Part shown: positions 58,498 through 64,000 of the stretch, in pieces
Layout of the letters: each line of letters starts with the position of its first letter
Numbering within the stretch: position 1 is the stretch's first letter
Source: Bacteroidaceae bacterium
GTDB lineage: Bacteria > Bacteroidota > Bacteroidia > Bacteroidales > Bacteroidaceae
Reading direction: 5' to 3'
Length of the DNA stretch: 64,000 nt
NCBI GenBank assembly: GCA_024401305.1
Contig: JAKSLI010000003.1
Location: 1 to 64,000, forward strand
Translations under genes and position numbers: made by a program
The notes under the pieces: model-generated
The model's database searches: none
The model's input: only the letters and a program-made list of their open reading frames with translations
Told to the model about the DNA's origin: nothing

Positions 58498-59466
58498 CTA
58501 TTCATCTTCGTCGTGAATGTTCATATCGATAATCTGAATATCACCACGGTATGGCAAGAGTGCCGACTTCAGGATAATCTTCTGTCCGATAGGAGAAACC
58601 ACGAAATGAGCGAAGCCCCAAGGAAGTCCGTGACGAGGATCGTTAAGCAAAGCCCAAACCGTACGATAGAGTGGATATAAACCCATCTGGATGTAAGCCT
58701 GGTATGGCTGATATGAACTATTGAATTCCGGTTTGTCAGCATTACTGATTGACATAACCGTAACATTCTTCTTATATGTGATGTTTGTAGTGTCTCGTTT
58801 ATCGTTAAGCCAGTTTGAGCCGACAACGCCAATTGCATTTGGTGTGTTCTCAACACATTTAATGACTTCCTCACTTGTCTTTACAGCCTGAATGTTAGGG
58901 CTGTTAATAGGTTTTCCTCCGAGGAGAGAATCAACTACCCAGTGAACAGTAGAAGACTTTGGATTGTCGAATACAACCTCAATGTCTCCCATCCTAGAAC
59001 CAGGGAAGACATCCTTCCACTTTGTAGCTTCTCCTGAGAAAATTCTCTTCACATCCTTTACGGAAATCATAGAGTCAGGATTGCTGTTGTTTACGATAAG
59101 TGCCAAACCATCGTAAGCGATTGGGAAAGAAATTGGAATTCTATTCGTTTTCTTGAGATATTCACGCTCTTTCTCTTTGAAATCTCTGGCTGCAAAGGCT
59201 AGCCAGATGCTGTCGCTATCATTCATAAGACGGTTGATAGCGTCAAGTTCATTAGTATATACAGCAGTAAGATGAGCATCAGGGCGAGTTGCCTCAAACA
59301 CCTGAACCTCTTCATCAATAACTGGGCTAAAACTCTCGTCTGCTGCAAACGCGATGTAGCCAGATGTCTTCGTGTCAGTACGACCACTCTTATTCTCCTC
59401 TGCACAAGAGACGAAACAAGCAGCGACCGCGAAAAAAATGAATCCTATATGCAGGATATTCTTCAT
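58498..59466 (-). CDS. PstS-like substrate-binding lipoprotein
   Basis: This 322-residue protein has a lipoprotein signal (lipobox FVSC, cysteine 21) and the PstS-type periplasmic binding fold: GYIAFAADESFSPVIDEEVQVFE, AYDGLALIVNNSNPDSMISVKDVKRIFSGEATKWKDVFPG, and a C-terminal GQKIILKSALLPYRG. Phosphate or another oxyanion is the usual ligand of the family. It follows tonB in an ExbBD-TonB operon without ABC transporter genes, so it may act in TonB-linked nutrient sensing rather than ABC import (inference). Confidence 0.9.
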   Translation of the reverse strand: MKNILHIGFIFFAVAACFVSCAEENKSGRTDTKTSGYIAFAADESFSPVIDEEVQVFEATRPDAHLTAVYTNELDAINRLMNDSDSIWLAFAARDFKEKEREYLKKTNRIPISFPIAYDGLALIVNNSNPDSMISVKDVKRIFSGEATKWKDVFPGSRMGDIEVVFDNPKSSTVHWVVDSLLGGKPINSPNIQAVKTSEEVIKCVENTPNAIGVVGSNWLNDKRDTTNITYKKNVTVMSISNADKPEFNSSYQPYQAYIQMGLYPLYRTVWALLNDPRHGLPWGFAHFVVSPIGQKIILKSALLPYRGDIQIIDMNIHDEDE

Positions 59467-59551
59467 TTATACTAGTTGACTTTAAATTAGTTAATAGCTT
59501 ATAGAAGACTCTTTAACGATGGTTTATAGAAACCACCTAAGATTAACGACA

Positions 59552-59580
59552 TAGTGGGCGGACAAGAAGTCCGCCCCTAT
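59552..59580. repeat. Intercistronic GGGCGGAC hairpin
   Basis: GGGCGGAC-AAGAA-GTCCGCCC (59556-59576), extended by ATAG/CTAT, is a strong hairpin in the gap between tonB and the pstS-like gene. It may lower expression of the downstream genes and resembles dispersed GTAGGGGCGGAC repeats. Confidence 0.75.
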
Positions 59581-59606
59581 ATATAAAAGAGTTAATAAGT
59601 GCAATA

Positions 59607-60473
59607 TTACTGAAGTCTGAACACTACAGGGAGTGTGAACTTACAGTTAACTGACTGACCATTCTGCTTACCAGGAACCCACTTAGGCATTGAGTTAACA
59701 ACGCGGAGAGCTTCCTTGTCAAGAGATGCGTCAACACCACGTACAACCTGTGCGCTGTGGATAGAACCATCCTTACCAACGACGAACTGAACGATTACAC
59801 GTCCTTCGATACCGTTTTCAGCAGCAACTGGTGGGTACTTAAGGTTAGATGCAAGCCACTGGTTGATGTTACCGTTGAATGTAGGCTGCTGTTCAACCAC
59901 GTCGTAAACCTTATTCTCTTCAACCTTAACCTCTGGTTCTGGTTCTGGAGCTGGTGGTGGTGGAGGAGCAACTTTTTCCTCTTCAATAGTAAGAGCACCG
60001 TAGTCAACCTGACGTTCGTTAGTACCCTGGTCGTAGCTTTCATCAGCAGTACGACGGTTGTCCTTGTTGAGGTCTTCCATGTTAAGAAGAGTGTTCTCAG
60101 CCTTAACTTCGTCGTCCTTCTTGATGACAGGCTCAGTAAACTTAATAGTGTTCTGCTTTACTTCAACAACCTTCTGCTCAGGCTGCTTGATGACCTTTTC
60201 AACTTCTTCCTTCTTAGTTTCAGTCTTCTTTTCCTGAAGCTTAGAAAGTTCCATTTCAGCCAAGATAGCTTCCTGACGCTTCTGATACTCCTGGTATGCA
60301 TTCAAAGCCTGAATACCAATGATACAGAGAGCGATGAGAATGAGAATAGAGAGCATGGCGATAACATTACGCTTACCAGTAGCCTTACGGATTGGATAAG
60401 CACCGTATTCCTTGTTTTTGCCTTCGAATACGATATCACACCATTTTCCCTGAATCAAATCTATTTGTGCCAT
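59607..60473 (-). CDS. tonB: TonB energy-transducing protein
   Basis: This 288-residue TonB has one transmembrane helix (about 33-55; NVIAMLSILILIALCIIGIQAL), a coiled-coil/Lys-Glu region, a Pro/Glu-rich spacer (APPPPPAPEPEPEVKVEE) and a C-terminal TonB domain (about 215-288; GNINQWLASNLKYPPVAAENGIEGRVIVQFVVGKDGSI, ..KFTLPVVFRLQ). It spans the periplasm and energises TonB-dependent receptors such as the BtuB-like one in this window. It follows the two exbD genes. Confidence 0.95.
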   Translation of the reverse strand: MAQIDLIQGKWCDIVFEGKNKEYGAYPIRKATGKRNVIAMLSILILIALCIIGIQALNAYQEYQKRQEAILAEMELSKLQEKKTETKKEEVEKVIKQPEQKVVEVKQNTIKFTEPVIKKDDEVKAENTLLNMEDLNKDNRRTADESYDQGTNERQVDYGALTIEEEKVAPPPPPAPEPEPEVKVEENKVYDVVEQQPTFNGNINQWLASNLKYPPVAAENGIEGRVIVQFVVGKDGSIHSAQVVRGVDASLDKEALRVVNSMPKWVPGKQNGQSVNCKFTLPVVFRLQ

Positions 60474-60502
60474 AGTTTTTTCTTTTTTAGTTAATGGAGT
60501 GA

Positions 60503-61141
60503 TTATTTAATGTTATTAGCGTCGAGCAGTTTCTGATCATCAGGAGTGATCTTAGAGAGCACGTATGTACCGATGTTACAGATCTGCATTTCGTCGAGTG
60601 CGTCAACCATGTTCTTGTAGCTAGCATTGTCTGTACACTTGATGATGACAGTAAGAGGGTGAACTGTACGACCCTCAAGTCGTCCGCTCTTGATAGCCTT
60701 GAGCTTCTGCTGATACTCAGCGTCTTCCATCTTGCCCTTCTGCTTTTCAATATCAAGCTTCATCTTTGCTTCCTTCATAAGGAGTACAGGCTGAACGCCT
60801 TCACCGGTCTTATGAGTCAAGAACACTTCGCGAATACCTTCCTTACCCCAAGTAGTCTTCTTAAGACATTCAGGCTCGTTATACTTTGGCATACCGGCAA
60901 CATAAGAGATACCGTTGTTACCTGAGATATAAACTGTGAATGTTTCAGACTCACGGGTTTCATTCTTGTTTTCCTCTTTTGTATCCTGCTTGTTGCTAGG
61001 CAGAGTGAGCTGCATAGCCTGAGGCTTAGCAAGGGAAGTACAAAGCATGAAGAAGGTAATGAGGAGCATCATCATATCCACCATCGGCGTAAAGTCGACG
61101 CGGGTCTCCATCTTTTTCTGTTTACTTTCTTTTTTTGCCAT
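60503..61141 (-). CDS. exbD: ExbD-family protein (second copy)
   Basis: This 212-residue protein starts KKESKQKKMETRVDFTPMVDMMMLLITFFMLCTSL, giving the typical N-terminal helix with the key Asp in VDMMM. The periplasmic domain follows, ending in NIGTYVLSKITPDDQKLL. It is one of two ExbD proteins that pair with ExbB in the proton channel. Its start overlaps the stop of the other exbD gene by 1 nt. Confidence 0.92.
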   Translation of the reverse strand: MAKKESKQKKMETRVDFTPMVDMMMLLITFFMLCTSLAKPQAMQLTLPSNKQDTKEENKNETRESETFTVYISGNNGISYVAGMPKYNEPECLKKTTWGKEGIREVFLTHKTGEGVQPVLLMKEAKMKLDIEKQKGKMEDAEYQQKLKAIKSGRLEGRTVHPLTVIIKCTDNASYKNMVDALDEMQICNIGTYVLSKITPDDQKLLDANNIK

Positions 61142-61758
61142 TAGAGTTCCTCCCCTGTTTTAAGAGTTGTAACAAGATAGTAACGGTCTTCCGAGATATC
61201 CTGCATTTCTGACATAACTTTCTTTACGACTTTGTATGGAGTATCACAGTCAGCCTTGAGAGTGATCTTCATATCCTCGCCGAAATTATCACGAGCGGCC
61301 ATAACCCAGTCCTGGAACTGGCTCTGCTTACCGTCAACTGAGTCGGTAGGGAGACCCTTTTCAGCCTGGAATTCGTTGATTTGAGCAGGCTCCATAGCGA
61401 ACATCTTAGAGAGCTGATCCATTGGTACACCAATGTTAGTAGTACCTTCAGCAGTCTTAAGCTGTCCCTCAGTGAGGGCAACGCCATATTCGCTTGCTAC
61501 AGCTTGTACGAGGGTTTTCTGTGAACTTGGTCTGTCCATACCAAGGAACACCTTACCCTGCTTATCGATAAGAATGCTCAAAGCGTTCTTCTCTGGAATC
61601 TTGATTTCCGATACCGAACCTGGAGTGTTGACCTTCACAGCTTCGTTCTTAGTAAATGTTGCAGTCAACATGAAGAACGTAAGCAAGAGGACCATCACGT
61701 CGGACATCGGAGTCATGTCAATCCAGACGGACTTCTTTTTAATTTTTACTTTACCCAT
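61141..61758 (-). CDS. exbD: ExbD-family protein (first copy)
   Basis: This 205-residue protein has the ExbD layout: KIKKKSVWIDMTPMSDVMVLLLTFFMLTATF with the membrane Asp, then the periplasmic domain (VFLGMDRPSSQKTLVQAV; DCDTPYKVVKKVMSEMQD). It differs from the second copy in its periplasmic part. Gene order exbB-exbD-exbD-tonB is standard for Bacteroidetes. Confidence 0.92.
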   Translation of the reverse strand: MGKVKIKKKSVWIDMTPMSDVMVLLLTFFMLTATFTKNEAVKVNTPGSVSEIKIPEKNALSILIDKQGKVFLGMDRPSSQKTLVQAVASEYGVALTEGQLKTAEGTTNIGVPMDQLSKMFAMEPAQINEFQAEKGLPTDSVDGKQSQFQDWVMAARDNFGEDMKITLKADCDTPYKVVKKVMSEMQDISEDRYYLVTTLKTGEEL

Positions 61759-61800
61759 AGTTAGTTAAAGTTTTAAGTTAAACAATAGGGAAAAGCAAAA

Positions 61801-62631
61801 TTATTCTGCGTGTGTAGATTCGAAAGTCTTAGCGATTGAATAACCTACCTCATCAAGAGCGAAAGTGAGCTTATCGATTCTATTAGTGAAGAAGTTGTAA
61901 GATACAACAGCTACCCATGAAGTCAAGATACCAGATGCAGTATTAACGAGGGCCTCAGAGATACCTGTAGAGAGCTCGAGTGAGTCACCACCACCACCTT
62001 GTGCAAGTGCCTGGAATGACTTGATCATACCAACCACAGTACCGAAGAGGGCTGTAAGAGTACCGAGAGTTACGATAGTTGCGATGATAGGGAGGTTCAT
62101 CTGGAGAGTAGGCATTTCAAGCTGAGTAGCTTCTTCGTGAGCCTGCTGGATACGAGAAACCTTCTGAGCGAGCTTGAGACCAGTAGCCTCATCCATTTCC
62201 TTGTAAGCCTTGATAGAAGCGAGAACTACGTTAGCTACAGAACCCTTCTGCTTGTTGCAAGTAGCTTCAGCAGCAGCGAAATCGCCAGCAGCAATCTGAG
62301 GCTTGATCTGAGAAACGAACTTCTGGAGAGACTGAGTACCGAAGCACTTAGAGAGAGCGAGTGTACGTTCTACAGAGAGAGCGATAACTGTGAAGAGGAG
62401 AGTGATGATCACAGGTACCACGATACCACCCTTGTACACTGTACCGAGGAGGTTAAGTGGAGCGTTTTCGTTGTTACCGTCCTGGAAGTTTCCGCCGTTA
62501 CCGAGGAAGAACTGATAGAAACAAACTGCAAGAATGAAACATACTACGATGATCCAAATTGCGTTACGAACACCCTGGAAGCCCGGATTAGTTGAAGCTT
62601 TCTTCTGGGCTGGTTTTTGTGGAGTTGCCAT
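61801..62631 (-). CDS. exbB: ExbB/MotA/TolQ-family proton channel
   Basis: This 276-residue protein has helices at about 22-43 (IWIIVVCFILAVCFYQFFL), 72-95 (VVPVIITLLFTVIALSV) and two more around 175-245 (PIIATIVTLGTLTALFGTVVGMIKSF and STGISEALVNTASGILTSWVAVVSYNFF). It would form the pentameric channel with the ExbD proteins and TonB. A -7 box about 115 nt upstream would start the whole operon down to the TPR gene. Confidence 0.94.
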   Translation of the reverse strand: MATPQKPAQKKASTNPGFQGVRNAIWIIVVCFILAVCFYQFFLGNGGNFQDGNNENAPLNLLGTVYKGGIVVPVIITLLFTVIALSVERTLALSKCFGTQSLQKFVSQIKPQIAAGDFAAAEATCNKQKGSVANVVLASIKAYKEMDEATGLKLAQKVSRIQQAHEEATQLEMPTLQMNLPIIATIVTLGTLTALFGTVVGMIKSFQALAQGGGGDSLELSTGISEALVNTASGILTSWVAVVSYNFFTNRIDKLTFALDEVGYSIAKTFESTHAE

Positions 62632-62752
62632 AATTTTTAATTAAGATTTAGTTATTAATAATAGAGTTAAGTTTATATACATCAAGTGTTCATTCTATGG
62701 TAATAGACTGATTTTCAAAAAAATAGAAAATATTTTCAATCTATGTCCATAG

Positions 62753-62760
62753 CAAAGTTA
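62753..62760 (-). promoter_or_regulatory. -7 box of the exbB operon
   Basis: TAACTTTG on the minus strand, about 122 nt before the exbB start. Confidence 0.65.
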
Positions 62761-62826
62761 CTATTTTATTTTAATTCAACGAATAAAATTCAACTTTTTT
62801 TTCGTTTTTTATTAAAAAAAATCACT

Positions 62827-64000
62827 TTAGTGAAGTTTTGCGAGAGTATTTGCAATTCTCTTTATAGCCTCTTTAATGTTCTCATCGCTCGTTGCGTAGC
62901 TCATTCTGAAGCATTCAGGAGAGCCGAAAGCGTCGCCTCCAACACATGCCACATGACCAACTTCGAGGAGATACATCGCAAGGTCTGTAGAGTTGTTCAC
63001 TACCCTACCCTCGTCGTCCTTCTTGCCGAAGAAACTGCTGCACTTAGGGAAGAGATAGAAAGCACCCTGAGGCTTGTTGACTTCAAGACCAGGAATCTGT
63101 GCTGTGAGTTCGTAGATGAGGTCACGACGACGCTCGAAAGCCTTGCGCATTTCCTCAACGCAATCCTGCGACTCTGTGTAGGCTACATACGCAGCATACT
63201 GAGAGATTGAGCAAGGACCACTTGTATATTGTCCCTGAAGCTTGTTGCATCCCTTGACAATCCATTCTGGAGCAGCGATGTAACCGATACGCCAGCCTGT
63301 CATAGCGTATGCCTTAGATACACCATTTACTATGATAGTACGCTCACGCATGCCTTCAACCTTTGCCATACTCGCGTGCGCGCCTATATAATTAATGTGT
63401 TCATAGATCTCATCTGCGAGCACATAAAGGTTGTCGTGCTTCTTGATAACCTCTGCAAGAGCAGCAAGTTCGTCCTGAGAATAAACGCTACCAGTAGGGT
63501 TGCTTGGAGAACAAAGAATGAGCATCTTTGTCTTAGGAGTAATTGCAGCCTCAAGCTGGGCAGGAGTAATCTTGAAGTCTTGCTCGATGCCAGCCTCGAT
63601 AAATACAGGAGTACCACCGGCAAGGATAGCCATCTGAGGATAGCTTACCCAATAAGGAGCAGGGATGATTACCTCTTCGCCGTCGTTAACGAGCGCCATG
63701 ATAGTGTTTGTAACACTCTGCTTAGCACCGTTTGAGACAAGAATCTCTGAAGGCTTGTACTCAAGACCATTCTCATTCTTGAGCTTTGCAGCGATAGCTT
63801 CGCGGAGATAAGCGTAGCCAGGAACCGGAGAATAGGTAGTGATGTTCTCATCGATAGCCTTCTTGCCAGCGTCCTTGATGTGTGCAGGAGTTGGGAAGTC
63901 AGGTTCACCTACGCTAAGGTTGATGACATCAATGCCTTGAGCTTTCATTTCAGCACTCTTCTGCGACATAGCGAGTGTAGCAGATGGTGCGAGTCTGTTT
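62827..64000 (-). CDS. aspC: Aspartate aminotransferase-like PLP enzyme (5' end outside window)
   Basis: At least 390 residues are visible. The frame stays open past the ATG at 63969 to the window edge (NRLAPSATLAMSQKSAEMKAQG), which is the usual family N-terminus, so the true start is outside. The class I aminotransferase signature is complete: NGAKQSVTNTIMALVNDGEEV, PSNPTG, DEIYEH, and the PLP Lys in NGVSKAYAMTGWRIGY. It transfers amino groups between aspartate and 2-oxoglutarate. It lies upstream of the exbB operon promoter. Confidence 0.93.
   Translation of the reverse strand, partial: NRLAPSATLAMSQKSAEMKAQGIDVINLSVGEPDFPTPAHIKDAGKKAIDENITTYSPVPGYAYLREAIAAKLKNENGLEYKPSEILVSNGAKQSVTNTIMALVNDGEEVIIPAPYWVSYPQMAILAGGTPVFIEAGIEQDFKITPAQLEAAITPKTKMLILCSPSNPTGSVYSQDELAALAEVIKKHDNLYVLADEIYEHINYIGAHASMAKVEGMRERTIIVNGVSKAYAMTGWRIGYIAAPEWIVKGCNKLQGQYTSGPCSISQYAAYVAYTESQDCVEEMRKAFERRRDLIYELTAQIPGLEVNKPQGAFYLFPKCSSFFGKKDDEGRVVNNSTDLAMYLLEVGHVACVGGDAFGSPECFRMSYATSDENIKEAIKRIANTLAKLH

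Noticed and set aside
59757..60494. 245-codon plus-strand open frame with long hydrophobic stretches
   Set aside because: Antisense to tonB. The hydrophobicity is a mirror of the Lys/Glu-rich TonB spacer.
1..64000. CRISPR arrays, tRNA and rRNA genes
   Set aside because: No regularly spaced 25-40 bp repeats with unique spacers, and no tRNA T-loop/acceptor patterns or rRNA stretches were recognised by eye. A tRNA scan was not possible here.

Overview
The window is from a Bacteroidetes chromosome, most likely a Prevotella-type (Prevotellaceae) organism. The signs are: TTTG-N19-TAnnTTTG promoters upstream of many genes and no obvious Shine-Dalgarno pattern; secreted proteins that end in a short '..YNLNGxxV..KGIxIxNGKKVxxK' tail; VirE-N/AEP primase, DUF3987 and HU-HIG genes; an ExbB-ExbD-ExbD-TonB-PstS-TPR operon; and dipeptidyl peptidase IV. 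I found no rRNA, tRNA or CRISPR array.

Layout. 0-3.8 kb: the end of a tailed secreted protein, a small YxxP/ILxxS peptide, an AspT/YidE-type transporter and a divergent LysR regulator with palindromic operators. 3.8-18.9 kb: the main accessory locus, which I read as a cobamide (vitamin B12) capture system. A cobalamin riboswitch precedes a BtuB-like TonB receptor. It is followed by a 2147-residue surface protein (CUB-like/BNR_assoc_N repeats, beta-helix, Ig, DUF4465), a free-standing DUF4465 protein (BtuH-like candidate), a small peptide, a BtuG-like beta-propeller and a 914-residue protein. A degenerate stub of a second btuG signal-peptide region lies between the two DUF4465 genes. 18.9-21.3 kb: GH5 glycanase lipoprotein and a CE1-type esterase. 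21.6-29.4 kb: gdhA, HAD phosphatase, SDR, TIGR01212 radical SAM protein, DPP IV and an MFS transporter. A 255-bp MITE-like element with a 9-bp target duplication has changed the 3' end of the DPP gene.

29.4-37.2 kb is an accessory island on the minus strand: HU-HIG, DUF3987 and AEP/VirE-N genes; a three-gene operon (HTH-ImmA/IrrE, PIN, unknown coiled-coil protein); an outer-membrane beta-barrel with a palindrome-rich promoter; and a classical PIN toxin/antitoxin pair. 37.2-45.3 kb is housekeeping on the minus strand: ilvD-ilvB-ilvN (with a 146-bp inverted-repeat element between ilvB and ilvN), D-2-hydroxyacid dehydrogenase, obg, adk, hpt. 45.3-53.6 kb (plus): nnr, a small envelope/stress-like operon (YbjQ, SPFH-tail-like, PspC, TerB-like), a 14-repeat Sel1 protein, a P1-family peptidase and a secreted beta-sandwich protein. 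53.7-64 kb (minus): parC, then exbB-exbD-exbD-tonB-pstS-like-TPR, then an aspartate aminotransferase cut by the window end.

How the parts connect: the TonB/ExbBD operon could energise the BtuB-type receptor. The BtuG- and DUF4465-like proteins would capture cobamides at the surface. These proteins carry signal-peptidase-I signals plus the C-terminal tail rather than lipoprotein signals. Three short peptides sharing a YxxP...ILxxS N-terminus each follow directly after a gene for a tailed secreted protein. This pairing is the most unusual repeated pattern in the window.
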